From assembly GCF_001949145.1 (NCBI RefSeq), contig NW_019091390.1, forward strand, positions 1,522,405 to 1,586,404: DNA of 64,000 nt, written 5' to 3'. Below, in pieces: positions 36,087-48,409 of the stretch. Source of the stretch: Acanthaster planci (Eukaryota; Echinodermata; Asteroidea; Valvatida; Acanthasteridae). Position 1 is the stretch's first letter. Each line of letters begins with the position of its first letter. A program made the translations under genes and the position numbers. The notes under the pieces were generated by a model, which worked only from the letters and a program-made list of their open reading frames with translations, was not told the origin of the DNA and searched no databases.

Positions 36087-36488
36087 AAAGACTTGCGGGA
36101 CGGTGTCGTTTTTGCCAAAACTTTCAATTTTCACCAAAGGCAGGATATAGTGGCTAACTACTGTTACAGTAAATTTGACTCAAATACTGACTCGTGAAAG
36201 CATTTTAAACAATTAATTTGACTCAAATACCGACTCGTGAAAGCATTTTAAACAATTAATTTCACTCAAATACCGACTCATGAAAGCATTTTAAACAATT
36301 AATTTCACTCAAATACCGACTCATGAAAGCATTTTAAACAATTAATTTCACTCAAATACCGACTCATGAAAGCATTTCACGAGTTGGTATTTGAGTCAAA
36401 TTTACTGTAGTGCTATTTAGCCACTATATCCTGCCTTTGGTAAAAGTTGAAATTTTTTGCAAAAATGACACCGTCCAACAAGTCTTGC
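36087..36488. mobile_element. Long inverted repeat with tandem-repeat loop
   Basis: Arms at 36087-36196 and 36378-36488 are inverted copies about 110 bases long with few mismatches (for example CAAAGGCAGGATATAGTGGC against GCCACTATATCCTGCCTTTG). Between them lies the 43-bp tandem array entered separately. The structure resembles a foldback transposon. It sits in the intron about 50 bases after the exon donor at 36039, so the pre-mRNA could form a long duplex there. Confidence 0.88.
36172..36377. repeat. 43-bp tandem repeat, about 4.8 units
   Basis: Units start at 36172, 36215, 36258, 36301 and 36344 with AATTTGACTC or AATTTCACTC, followed by AAATACCGACTC and GAAAGCATTTTAAACAATT. The first two units read TCGTGAAAG and the last three TCATGAAAG, so the array grew in at least two steps. 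The last unit is partial and runs into the right arm of the inverted repeat. Confidence 0.95.
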
Positions 36489-39400
36489 CCCCAGCCTTAT
36501 ACATGTATTTTGCAATACTTTTAGTTGCTGCCAGAAGGCGATGTTTGCAGCCTGGTGTGTAAAGTGGTGAAGTTTAAGTGCAACACGCGCCCCCACATCT
36601 CTGCCCGCAGTGACTGGGGGCACACATGGGTGTTGCACACGTCAATCATCCCTGTGGAATTCTAGACTTCTTTTCACGTCCATGGGTACAAACTGGGTCA
36701 AACCTCGTTGAGGTCAGTCCAGGATCCTTAAGAAAAGTGGAAGTCAGATTCAGTTAGATTCCAACCCCATGTTGGTTATAATGGTTGGGTTCTGCCATTT
36801 CCATCCCCATGAAAGTCCTCCAAAACCACCCGCAAGTTATGGTTTCTTACGCGTTCACAGGAGTGCTGACTGGTGGCACAGATAGGGTTCGCCATTGATC
36901 AGAATAAAGTCATGAACCAGTGTTTTGTCCAACAGCCAGTTCAACACCTCCACCACGTGGGGAGCTCCCCTGTTTGAGTGGGTGTGGATGATCTAATGCT
37001 TGGGTTGGCCCCTCTATACAACATGGGTGGAGTCCATCAGTACAAGGACTGTTACCATGGGGGACTTTCAGTGTTAGATGCCATAACGCCGGGTGTTATA
37101 TTTCTTTATATGTCTGTTTTCCCCAGTTCTTCTGTTATTTTCTTTTTCAAATATCTAGTTGGTGGAAACTGGGGGGTGGGTGACCCAATTTTTCTAATTG
37201 GGGGAGGGTGCAGCCCGTGGCCCCCTTCCCCTTGTCCCCTCCTCCCCCTGCCAAGCAATAAATGTGATGTATTTTCTTTATTGTCAGGGAGGTGGAGACC
37301 AAATGATTAAATTAATGACACATTTTCTTGTAAAGCACTTACAGGCATAAAGTGTTGTCATTTTTTCCGGCAGGCCTTAGAAACTACAACTATACATCAA
37401 ACTCATATTTTTACAGCAGCAATCAAACCTCACACGGTAGATGATCGCAATTCTGAACAGTGTTAGACACAAACCTAAAAACAAAATTTTTGTGTGATTT
37501 TGCTGTGTGTTTTTTTTTTTAAGAGTATTATTTAAAGTATCATGATTTTAACAGACGGGTAAATCACTCAGGCAGGTTGGGGAAAAAACCTCAGTACAGT
37601 AGTTTCATCTCCTGGATCAATCTCGTTGAGACTGTAGGAGGCTGCAGGCAAACACCTCTCCCTCAAGTTCCTCTCCCAAAAGTGTTTACTCTGGGCAGGC
37701 ATGAAAGGCAACAAGCTTTTGTCCAGTGCTAATAGGTTGTACAAATACGTGTCCCTTTACCATCATCTATTGAGGTGTGGGAACGCAACAATTTTCTAAA
37801 TACTTCCTAGAGTTTGTTTGCAGGAGATCCAGAGGCAAAGGAGATCATGCTTTGTTCGATGGCACTTGCACTTCAACTGGCCTAGCTATCCTGTCCATTG
37901 CACTTGATGACAGATTTTTATTTGTAAACAGCGCAGTTGTACGTGTAAATGATGTTCCTCACTGCACAGTACATTGACCCTTTGCATTCCGTACAGCAGC
38001 CATGTTGGAGGTAGTTGTTATAACTCAGTAGCACCAAATGGCCATGAGGCCTGCTTGAACATATCTCTATAGAACGAAAGAGTGTACCCCTGAAATGACT
38101 GTCATGCGAGTGATCTGTTTACAATGGCTGTGGACATTTCAGAAGCATTTTATGTGCATGTATAAATTTATATACAAACCAGTCTCATCAACCCTGGGGC
38201 ATTTTATTAAGAGCCTTCCTCTATTCTTGACAAAAATCCACCAAGCATTTGAATCCAGCGGGGAAATTCTTCATACTAAAACATCAAAGGGGCATCATGC
38301 CATGATTGAGCCCCACTACTAAGTCACTGTGACTGGATTCTACCCTCGTCATTCCAGCAGTATTCCTGAAACTAATCAGTGGATTCAGACTGATCGCGTC
38401 AGAGAATGGAGCTACTGGATCCCTAGTGGGAAAAAAGAGGCTTTTAAATATTTTGGCTAAAGATATTAACAATTAAGTGATTCCATAAAGGTTTCCAACC
38501 GTGGAAAATATATTTCAGACACAGTCATTCCAAATTGCCTTTTTAAATGGATTGTTGTAGCCAGACTTCTTGTGGCTGTTTTACAGCCCACATCCGCAGC
38601 ATAAATTAAAGTACATTTTTTTTGTTGATTCTGAATTTGGGTTGCTGGGGTATTTTTCATAATTTTTATTTTTTACTGGTTTTTAATTATGAATCGTTTT
38701 CCATACTCTTATCATTGATATTCCCTTCTACTGATATGTGATGCCTTTAGATTATTGTAAATGGGGTTTTATCAGCGACCCTGATGTGGCTGCTACCCTG
38801 TATATCTTAATTGAATAAACCAGAATAATAATAATAGTAATATCTGACGTTCTGACATTCAAGCCAGTCATAGGTCTGTTCCAAGCTACTTTTTGACAAA
38901 CTATGCTTCATTTATTTTGTGATGCTTTTTTTTTTCTCTTCATGTATGGCCGGACCCCCACCTCTCAATCTTGCCCTCCCTTCTGGTTGTTTGGCGCCAC
39001 CTACATTTTGCCTTCATGGAAACAGAGCTGGGTAAGTAATTTCCAATCTCATTCCAGAGTCTGGCATATTTTTACTTGACAGGTTGTTTTTACAGTGGCA
39101 AATACAAGTGTTTTGCCGCACTGCTTCTGAAACTAGTCAGTGACCAGAAACCGGGAACTTAAAAAAAAAATTGGGTGTTGTATAGAGTTTCTTGAAATTA
39201 TTTTCCATTCGGCTACTAAAAATATTGATTCAAACATTTTGCATTTGGAATGGTAATCTTAATTTTTGGTTTTGCATAGTTAATTCATTTTTGTAGGATA
39301 AATTAAGAATACATTTTGTCACATTCCCAATCTCTGCTCTGACTTGTAATACTTTGGATTTCTTGGATGATCCATGTTAGTGTCTTTATGAAAGGATTAT

Positions 39401-39641
39401 TCTACTTGTAACAAATGCCATACTTTCATATAATAAATTGAACACTGTAGTCTAAGTTATAAACAAGCCTTCTGTCACTGGAGCGGTTCTGCATTCCAAG
39501 ATTTTTGCCTTACTATAGAACTAGTGGGGAATTAATTTGACAAATGTTGTCAACAGAGGGCACTGTTGAAGTAATTCTGGAAGAGCTGCAGTTTTTTTCA
39601 GCAAAAGAGGGAGCTCTTTGCCAGGTCTGTTGTCTCACCTT
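36489..39641 (+). other. Intron-like stretch
   Basis: CpG is low throughout. Acceptor-like sites exist (for example TTTTTTCCGGCAG at 37374), but the following frames close quickly or lack a donor. A G/C-rich piece at 37165-37255 may be a worn relative of the hAT-type MITE. A possible microexon at 39026 is listed separately. Confidence 0.45.
39026..39031 (+). CDS. Possible 6-nt microexon
   Basis: GGAAACAG|AGCTGG|GTAAGTAA gives an acceptor, six bases (two codons) and a near-perfect donor. No AG occurs from 38885 to 39023, a long pyrimidine-rich AG-free run, and a TTTTGCC motif lies about 12-18 bases before the acceptor; TGC motifs there mark SRRM4-dependent neural microexons. The alternative is a longer exon sharing this donor (a frame with FMYGRTPTSQS is open from about 38938) or chance. 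Confidence 0.22.
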
Positions 39642-39883
39642 GGCCCTTTTCCAATACTTGACTTGGGCTCCGTCTCAGGCTTCGTTCCCAAAACCAATCC
39701 CCGATTGTGGGCCTGAAGCGTTTAGATCAAATTGGATTACTGTAATTTCTGGCTCTCTTGCATCTTATTTGATGTTTTCTGGCACTATTAAACTAATTAG
39801 TGCGCTTACAGCTTCAAAGTCAGCTAGTTAAAAAACAGTTGAAGCCTGAGATGGAGCCGAAGTTGAGTATTGTAAAACGGCCC
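39642..39883. mobile_element. MITE with long inverted termini, 242 bp
   Basis: The left arm GGCCCTTTTCCAATACTTG, then GGGCTCCGTCTCAGGCTTC, is the inverse of the right arm GAAGCCTGAGATGGAGCC, then GAGTATTGTAAAACGGCC. The arms are about 45 bases each. The right flank is TTAA; the left flank is not, so no target-site duplication is claimed. Confidence 0.8.
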
Positions 39884-40453
39884 TTAATTCTGAGCGTGCA
39901 AGAGACTCACATTTCCAGCTGCACATACTTCTGAAACCCTCATGCAAAACCAGATAACATTTTCATGTAAACCAGAAATGTTTTCTTCCATGAACTAGAA
40001 AAAGTGTTCATGCTCAGTGAAAATAAACTCATGAAAAGACTGTTTTTTGTATATGTGTAGTTCGCCCTGAATCTGTCCTTTCTTGACAAAATAAAGCAGT
40101 TCGAAGTGTTCTCAAACCGGGCTCGTCGCTGGAAGGGGAGTGAGGGGACCGGGGCCCCCCTGGTGGGAAGCTGCCCCCCCCCCCCGTCAGTGAAAAGAAT
40201 AAGCATAAAAACATAGTTTGTTCTTGTGATGTGGTTCCCCCAAGCTGACACCATGGCCCCTCTTAGTGCCTGAAGCTGGCAACGGGGCTGTCTCAAACCC
40301 AGTAGTAGCTAACCTGACAGCATTAAGCCTTAGAACATAATTTCCGTCCCTGTGTTCTACAGCAAAATCTCTTCCTCCAGTTTTTAATTCAGTGGTGGTA
40401 AAGTATACCGTTTGTTTTCCAATCTTGTTGAAGCTGTCTTTTTGTGTTTTCAG

Positions 40454-40493
40454 GAATTATTGTAAGAAGAGATATGAACTGATTTGCCATTGA
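40454..40493 (+). CDS. Possible terminal exon, very short
   Basis: A strong acceptor (TCTTTTTGTGTTTTCAG) is followed by G and then 12 codons, NYCKKRYELICH, and a TGA. Its phase (one base completing a split codon) fits the exon ending at 36038, which would give arginine at the junction. Phase agrees by chance one time in three, and the segment is too short to judge coding bias. If real it would be an alternative 3' end. I see no AATAAA close downstream. Confidence 0.18.
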
Positions 40494-43429
40494 TTTGTGG
40501 TCTTTGCCTTTATACTGCCCCATATTTCTGTGGATACCCCTCCCCTCAAACAAGGAAACAAAGAATGGACATCATCCACCACTTTGTCAGACTAACCTGG
40601 GATCGTAAAATAGATAAACTGATTTTGGCCGGAATTGTGTTGAGTAAACTTCAGGTACATGTCGGAGAGGTATGTTCGATTCAACCTTCCAGGTGATCAG
40701 GTCCCTGGTTAATTAGTTCCCTCTCAAATCTGAAGACGCAGACTGGAAGTCAGGGCAATCCATCTCGGTGCATGGCTCACCCCTCCCCCTCGGAGTCTAG
40801 CAGAGGAGGCATACACGTGCCTTTGTCTTGTCCCGGCCAAGTGGTAGCGTCAAGAGTGTGCGGGTTTTATTGAGCTGGGAAGCCAGGACAGACCTGGGAG
40901 GAAATGATGGCAGGTGTCGGGCGCAGGTGATTTCCTGTATTGCACCTCGCCAGGGTTTGGCCACTGCAGAGATGACAGGGGAGGGGATTAAGCCATGTAG
41001 ACATTGGTTGGCAATGCTTGTGTAATGGCAATTGAATGGTTCCCACGAAATGAGTCTTAAGCTCCTCTTTGGGCAAGTTAGTGCTTGTAAGTATGAATTA
41101 CAGTCCATTTAGGGGAAACCCATCAGTTTGATATCATAATGAGTGTGGACATTAAGTGGGTGAAACTGTTCTTGATTAAAAATTGATTTTCATTCTCGAA
41201 GGTTTGTTCAAAGGCCAATAAACTTCACAGCGGCTTTGGGAACCTATGACTCGTTTTGCTAGACTGACTCACTCGTACCTTTCTTGTTTACTCTGGTTAA
41301 CAGATCTTGGATGGGGAAGTTGAAATATTGATTTTTCTCTTGGTTTTTACGGGTGCCTTTGATTTTTAAAGCTCCTCAGCTGTTCAGGAAACCGATTTTT
41401 GTTACTAAGTTACTAAAATGAACAAGAAGTAATGTAAACAATCAATGGTCCTACCATGTGGGAACTTACTGCCAGGAAAAGTTGAATGTACTCGTAGTTG
41501 AACTCTAATTTATAGTGAAAGAGTTGCGACATTCACAGATTATTTTGAAGTTGCTGTCTTGCTTGGGCCTGTACCCTACACGTGTCTTCCATTGACAGTT
41601 TGTGCATTTTGGCTGAGCCACCACATAGAGCAGTTATGCAGTGTTCTCATTTCACGCCATAGCAATGCAAATTAAAATTCGGAAATTTTCAGTTAAGCAA
41701 ATTAATGTGATGCCTAGCACTCAGTGCCTGATGTCTGCTTGTGAAATGCGTCTGTAAATTGACTTCAACTGAATGTATAGCTTCCCTGAAAGGAAGCATG
41801 AGCCATGTTTCCATTGGACTTTTTCTTCCGCGGGCATGGGAAAACTTACAGTGACATTCCTTCATGTCAGGCTACCGCGCATTCCCACGTGAACTTTTTT
41901 TACCGTAACAGAATGTTCATGCGCTATCTTAATAAGACCAGCTGATCACATTGCCTGCGCTGTACAAATCATGATGAAATCGGCAAAATCTGACCAAAAA
42001 ATGACAAAATCAAACGAATTCGGCAAAATCTGCCAGAAATAAGATGTACCCATACATACACAGTGTGTGTAGCTTTATCCGGGCACACTTCACTGTGTGT
42101 GTGCAGCTTTCTGCTGTTTTCGTGTGCCCGCTATCGATCTCTGTGTAGCAGTAGTCTGCTTCGTAGGTTTAGCATGGCCGCGGTCAATCTACATTGTACG
42201 GAAACTGTCCCTATTGGACTTTTTTGCACCCCTGCAAACTTACCTTGGCTGCGCAAAAATCTTCTGTGGCCCTTTTTGGCCTGTTAGTTTACTGTTAGTT
42301 TAGGGACATTAGTTTACTGTGTGTTCCCATTGGATTTAATTTTGTAACTCTACAGGAAAGCCACGTTAACTGAACTCAAACAAAGGCCAATGGGAACACT
42401 GCTATACATTGGACATTTAGCTCAACTTGTTTTCATACGCATTATGTGTTACACCAATACAAACAAGATTAACGTAAAATACTTCTTTTTCATTGGATGT
42501 GGCAAGAAGATGGTTGTTTTTCCGTTCTCTGGAAATCCTTTCATGAATAATTTTAAAGGGTGCTATTTTGCATTACATGTCAAAACATGCGAAAAAGTAC
42601 CAAACGTCCCTTTGGTACCCACATGTACATGTATCAACAAAGATGTGAAGAAATGTTTGTCATTTTCGTCCAAACAAGCTGCCTGCTGACATGAACAAGT
42701 GAAACGTGAAACTTACTCCAAGGAAAACTAGAAAGATGTGATATGTAAATGGAGTCATGGAGAAAGCACTATTCTGCATTGGATGACATCACATGTATGC
42801 TTTGGCTAATAAATGGGGAAATTAGGTCAATTTGCATGAAGTTTTTCGCTTTTGCTGCTTTGAAGGAGATGGACGGTCATAGAGGGATCCCAGTACGACG
42901 CTTTTAGCATCGATCTGCGCACTTCTACATTTGAAAACAAGGCTGTATGTGTTAGCTTCAAGTCTTAATATGATCAGACGATTGAAAGTAAGGGGTCAAG
43001 ACACAAAACACGTAAAGTTATGTTAGATTCAGACTTTCCAGGTTGCAAATATTTGTGGAAGAGTCTTTCAGGATGACTTGGCATGTAAAATCAAAAGAAA
43101 ATAATAACGGCAATTTCTGCGATGGTCGTGTATCTTACAAACTGGATGCTGCATGTCAGTAGACTCCACGGGCGCGCATGACAAAGTTCAATACAGAGAG
43201 CCTTGGTTTCGATGCGGATATGCGCAGGTGGCACTAATGTGAAATCCCTCTGTAGTAACTTTGCAAGAAAGCTTTCCCTAATGTATTCAAGTCATACTGT
43301 AAAAATCATATCACATGTCTCCTTTAAAGTTCACTTTAAACCAGCTGTTCTTTCAGCTCTCTGGCCAGCAGTTGATGTTTTTGCACACATCGTTGCAGGA
43401 TATAATACCTCTTATCCTGCGCCGTGAAG

Positions 43430-43620
43430 CCCTTTCGGTGGAGTATTACCCCCAGCCTTCCAGATCTAAAAGAGATACCTGCACATTGAATTTTCCCCTG
43501 GCAACGAGCACCCCCACTCATCGAGACCACTCACTTGTGAGTGGCGCCGCAAATGGATTTCCCCGGCTCGGATGGAAAGCAGCTCAGACAATCCCACTTT
43601 GTCTCTTCATTTGGAATTCA
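43430..43620. promoter_or_regulatory. Candidate intronic regulatory block
   Basis: CpG and GC rise locally in the CpG-poor half. The block contains TCACTTGTGAGTG, GGATTTCCCCGG (NF-kB-like) and a TTTGGAATTCAAATCC inverted repeat. A frame of 128 codons (43315-43701, +) crosses it but shows no codon bias. An enhancer is inferred from composition only. Confidence 0.25.
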
Positions 43621-44830
43621 AATCCAGTTTCTGATTGCCGTGGCGAGGCTTTTTTTTTTCTTTTTTTGCCCCCGTCTGCCCTGCACGTTCAGTGTGTGTA
43701 AGTAATGAAAATGCATGGGAGACTATTGAAGAACAAATGAATTATGGCAAAATGTAATTAGGAAGAAATTTAATTTTGTCGTCAAACGGCCTGATGAATT
43801 GCGGCGATGGATCAATGATAAGCTTTTGAAACAAACACATTTTCCTCATTCACTGTGCAAACACATTTATTTGCAATTTTTTTTTGGGGGGGGCAAGGTA
43901 AATATATATAGAGAGAGTTGTTTATTGAAATCAGGTGACCAAATACCGATTATTTGTTTCAGGAACCATATCCAACTTGTGGGACTAGATACCTGTCAGC
44001 AACCTTAGTAGCAAATTACTACTTTTCAGACGAAGAAAAAGGAAAATTTTGAAAGGTTTAGGAGCAGTTTGTAGATGAAAACCAGAAACCTAGCATGTTT
44101 GTTTGAACTGGTGAAGGTTGACTTTAACACCATGTACTGGTGCATGTAAACTTGGATCTCTTTTCGGAAGATACACCTATGTGATTCTGAGTTTCAGTTC
44201 ACTGGTTTTTCAGAACCCTACATCATCCTAAACAGTACAGCCACATGGTGCTACAGTTTAACCTCATAGCAAGCCCTCACTAGTAAGTGTCATGTTAAAG
44301 TTGTGGATAAGACAGAATTGGCAGTTTGAGTGCATTTTTCATTCATATATGTGTCTTATTTTTTTCTATAAATTTGGGTTTTAGGTGTTTTGTGTACTGC
44401 TTACCCAGGTACCTATGCTTTACTTCAGTATACTTTACTTCAGTATGGTGCCAGGTGCCCGAACCATACTGTACTAGTCAGTGCTTGCCACTATTGAAAG
44501 TTTCAGCCAGCTAAGTTTCCTGAAATCGGAGCACCAGAGGATGGGGCCATATGTTGTCAGTACTGCTAGCACCAGAAAGCACTTTTAATGTGGACTTTGG
44601 GGCTATTACTGTGAATTAGGCCTGGGTATTGCTAAGGTCCAAAAAGTAGCAAAATACTTTTGAAAGTACATATGTACACTTTAAAGCAAATAGAAACATG
44701 TAATATCAAAGCATAATCCAATGTAAATCCTATAGTTTGTGTCTTGGGTGAAGTAAACAGTAAAAACATAATGTTAAAATATCATTGAAGAAACTGTGCT
44801 GCATCAGTTTTCCACAGTGTGGACCAGTAC

Positions 44831-45054
44831 CAGTGGCATAGCTGGGGGGAGGGCACATGTCCCCCCCCACAATTTCCCAGTTCCCCATAGGTGCCCTCCC
44901 CCAATAAAGAAACAGATAAATGGATATTGAACCAGGCTAACATAAACTTAATTCCCCCCAAAAAAACCACACCACTGAAAGCTGGTACCCCCCATAAGAT
45001 GCTTGTGTCCCTTTTGTGTCTCCCCCTCAGGAGTAAATCCTAGCAACACCACTG
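44831..45054 (-). mobile_element. hAT-type MITE, copy B, with 8-bp target duplication
   Basis: The element starts CAGTGGCATAGCTGGG and ends TCCTAGCAACACCACTG, so its termini are inverted. It is flanked by the perfect duplication ACCAGTAC at 44823-44830 and 45055-45062. An 8-bp duplication with CAGTGG-type ends is characteristic of the hAT superfamily. It lies in the opposite orientation to copy A at 34510. There is no coding capacity. Confidence 0.93.
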
Positions 45055-45648
45055 ACCAGTACTGGCAGTGAATTAAGTAAAATCTTTCTCAGCAGTAATT
45101 CAAAAAATTTTCAGAAGACACGAAAATGGATGATTTGCACGATATCGATTGATGTCCATTTCTCAAGCAGTCTGTGGCTGATGGCCAGCCAGACGATTCA
45201 CCTGCTAGCATGAACCAAAGGTCTTAACCTAATCATCCATCAGCAGCTGTTTAGTCTTGACAGTCAACACTGGCGGAAGCATTTCAGCTTTAAGGGCATT
45301 GCTCATATGATTGGAGAAAAAGTTTGGTGAAGAAAAGATCTGTGAACAACGAATGTGTCTGACATTTCATTGCCTCTCATAATCAAATTTGTTCCTAGTT
45401 TTTTTTTTTGGGGGGGGGGTTGGAGCAAATTTCTGCAAATCAGTGAAACAATTTGTGGGAAGTTATGAGAGGAAAGCATCTACAGACTTACAGATCAGTT
45501 GTAGGGTTCTCCTTCAATAGTGAACTGACCTTTTTAATGTTCCTTGCCAGTAAGTCATTTGATTTAGAATTGCCAAGTTAGTGGAACTAGATTTAACAGA
45601 TAATCAAATTTTTTCTTCAGCGGTAGTTAATCAGTTTTGCTTCCTCAG

Positions 45649-45696
45649 ACTCTTTATATGGATGGAATTTGCTGCACGTGCCCTGAAATTTTTCTG
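45649..45696 (+). CDS. Weak candidate exon, 16 codons
   Basis: A good acceptor (GTTTTGCTTCCTCAG) and a fair donor (TTTCTG|GTAAAT) bracket 48 bases. Two of three frames stay open; the phase-0 reading is TLYMDGICCTCPEIFL. No family is recognised, and a chance pairing of splice-like sites is likely. Confidence 0.15.
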
Positions 45697-47762
45697 GTAA
45701 ATACACACAGTGCCCAGAGTACAACTACCCAAGGTTCACATTCTCATGTTGCTATCGATTCCAAAGGCATGGTGGAGGACAATCTTTTTATTAATTTAAC
45801 TGGTGTGTACATTCCTGGATATGTGGCCCTTGCTTGAGCTGTAATTTGACTTAAATTGACAGATATTTTCGATATTCTTGTTAAATACTGTAAATGTAAT
45901 GAATGTATTATCTCCAAGTCTGTCAATAATAATGCATTGAATGGGCGACTGAGGCATTCTTTTTGTCTTTTCTTATCAAGCTAATGAATCATTCTTGAAA
46001 TGTCATCTCAGCGTGGGAGGAATTCTTTCCCCAAACCTCCATTTATTGTAGAGATTATGGCTGGATGGTATCCTTTTTCCCTCAAAACAAAATCCAACAG
46101 GAGTTCAGCCTTCACTAGCAATTTTACAAGTTGAGATACATGTAAATTGTCTCACCTGATGACATCAATGTAGGACAACCTTACCAACTGGACTTGAACC
46201 TTCTCTTAGTCACTTCCCCCCCCCCTCTAATCTTTGGTTTATGTGTGGGTTCCAGAGTGCGTGTGTGCGCAAGGCCACAGGACTCCACTGGAATATGTCA
46301 ATGTGTTAATTCTTTTTCCAGACAAACATCAGTTTGCATAATTCATATACTGCACATTGTATGGAAAGCTGTTATCGTAAACATGTTTTTGTGTATATAT
46401 ATTGGTTGTGGATTATTCCAGAAATTAGGGTCCATTTTTTTCATGTCCCTGGCATATGATTTTTTAAGTTCAGAACACATTTTCTAATTTCCAAGAGTGA
46501 TGAATTAATGCAAATTACCTGCCAAACAAATAGTAATAGTTTGACATCAATTCTGACGATATTTCCATGTCAAATAACAAAGGTCAGATGTAACAGGGAC
46601 ACAGAATCCCAAGGATCCCTAATTTCTGGAATTAGCTTTGTATGAGTTCAGGATTGAATTTTGGGGGGGGGAGACAATTTTTTTCTAGGTACTGGAAATT
46701 CTGACTAAAGTGGAACTGATGAAATGCATGCTCCTTGTTTTCATTTTACCCTGCATGACGTGTATGTCACTATTTTTTTCATGTTCATCCGACAGCCGAA
46801 CCACCAATCACAGGATGATTATGGGTGACAAGGACGAATACAGTGAAGAAATGTTCAGTTTTTAGGGGTGGGAGGAAAATCAGGGCCATGTACATGTACA
46901 TGTGTTCCAACAAAAACCCACGGAATCAGGGCCTGAAAATCTGACTCACATGGCAGCCTCTGGATTCAAACCCTAGGTCGTAGAGTTGGAAGGTGAGAAA
47001 TACGTTTGTACATACACATCAAGTCAGTTGAAGTTTTTCTCTGGCCTGAATCAGCCGTTGGGATACAACCCAACCTTTTAACACCTGAACATCTGCACAA
47101 TGGTATATTGGGTATGGAAAATAATTCTGGGAGAGCGACGGCTCACATTAATCAGGTCAATACATTTTTTTTTCTAATGACTTGGCCGTTTCTTAGTTTT
47201 TCAAAATCAGTGACACAAATGGGATATGTATGAACAGCGAAGACTTTTCATAGGCAAATTTTTTATTGCAGAATTTGCAGTTTCTAGTGGCAGAATTTAC
47301 ATATTTCAAATTTTGCAACCATTCTTTTTACAGGCTATATACAGTACATGTATTGCTGTCACTTCGTTTAATAGTTTTGCCAGTTGTTTTACCGATAGAG
47401 GTTTTGTACTGTCAGTGGTGTTTGTGTAAATGAGGTTTACGACCAAAAAAATCCACCCTGCTGACTTGACACCCCAAATTACTCATCCTCTTCAATGCAA
47501 GGATACGTGATGTACAGTCCCCCCCTAGGTACCGTACAACAATCCCCCAGGCATTATTGGATGGACGTGTCATATTATGGTGCTGATCAAGGTAAAGGCC
47601 ACCAATTAATGCTCAAGGTCAGCACCTGCATCACTTGACTGGTGAAGCAATTTCACAAAGTGTTTCATTTATTCATACCTGCCATTAGGTTTTGAATAGC
47701 CAGGGGTGAATCAATGGGTTGATTGTAGATTGACAAGGGCCATTCTGTTGATATTGCTAATT

Positions 47763-47804
47763 AATGATCCATTATACACCCTAAATGATCCATTATACAC
47801 CCCT
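47763..47804. repeat. 21-bp imperfect tandem duplication
   Basis: AATGATCCATTATACACCC occurs twice in tandem, with a two-base joint. Confidence 0.85.
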
Positions 47805-47896
47805 CCCCCCAAAGAAACTCATCAATTATAGAGTTGATATTGTGTGCATTTGAAAATGTGCACTTGGTCAGGTAATCATTGATCATTTTTCTGCTT

Positions 47897-47966
47897 TTGA
47901 GAGGATGGAGTCATCGCCCAGCAACTGTGTATTGAGAGGATGGAGTCATCGCCCAGCAACTGTGTA
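47897..47966. repeat. 35-bp perfect tandem duplication
   Basis: A 35-base unit beginning TTGAGAGGATGGAGTCATCG and ending AACTGTGTA is present twice with no mismatch (47897-47931 and 47932-47966), which suggests a recent duplication. Confidence 0.95.
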
Positions 47967-48409
47967 AATAATTAATTATTATTACTGCTCAGTTTTCAAG
48001 AAAAGAAGCAGCAATCAGCTTTTCATGAGTCATCCCTGAAGTACATGTTCTAGGGCCATGTCGAGAACCCAGATAATGAAACGTACATGTTTCCCAAAAC
48101 CTTCTCAGGAAATTCTGGAACAGTCCCACTGAAAAAGAATTAATAGAGTGTTTCATCAATCATTTTGTTTAACATTAGAAAAAGAAAGTGTGTTTGCACT
48201 TCAATTCATGGTGACATGCTTTTATTTGTGTACATTGTTAGAAATTGTTCATTCATTCATCCCTTCATTGGATTGCACTTTCATGCTTTGTCCTTTCATT
48301 TGTTTGTTGGAACTTTTGGGCAGATTTGCCGAGTGATTTGACATGCAAAATGCCAGACAGTATCAAACAGATACCATTGCTCCAAAAAATCAACTGTTTT
48401 GCCTGAAAG

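Larger units (their letters stand above)
39884..44830 (+). other. Intron-like stretch
   Basis: Low CpG with T/G and C/A homopolymer runs. The element-like, G/C-rich piece at 40110-40290 ends in a C run. A good acceptor at 40453 and a CpG-bearing block at 43430-43620 are listed separately. The frames at 42063-42303 and 42390-42689 show no paired splice sites. Confidence 0.4.

Noticed and set aside
37165-37255. Third copy of the hAT-type MITE
   Set aside because: Only the G/C-run part (ATTGGGGGAGGGTGCAG) is similar; termini and the other interior motifs are missing.
37362-37450. Exon after the acceptor-like TTTTTTCCGGCAG
   Set aside because: The frame that fits the exon at 35833 meets a stop at once, and the donor (ACG|GTAGAT) is poor.
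40100-40290. Another inverted-repeat transposon with a C run
   Set aside because: The flavour resembles the MITEs but I could not define paired ends or a match to a second copy.
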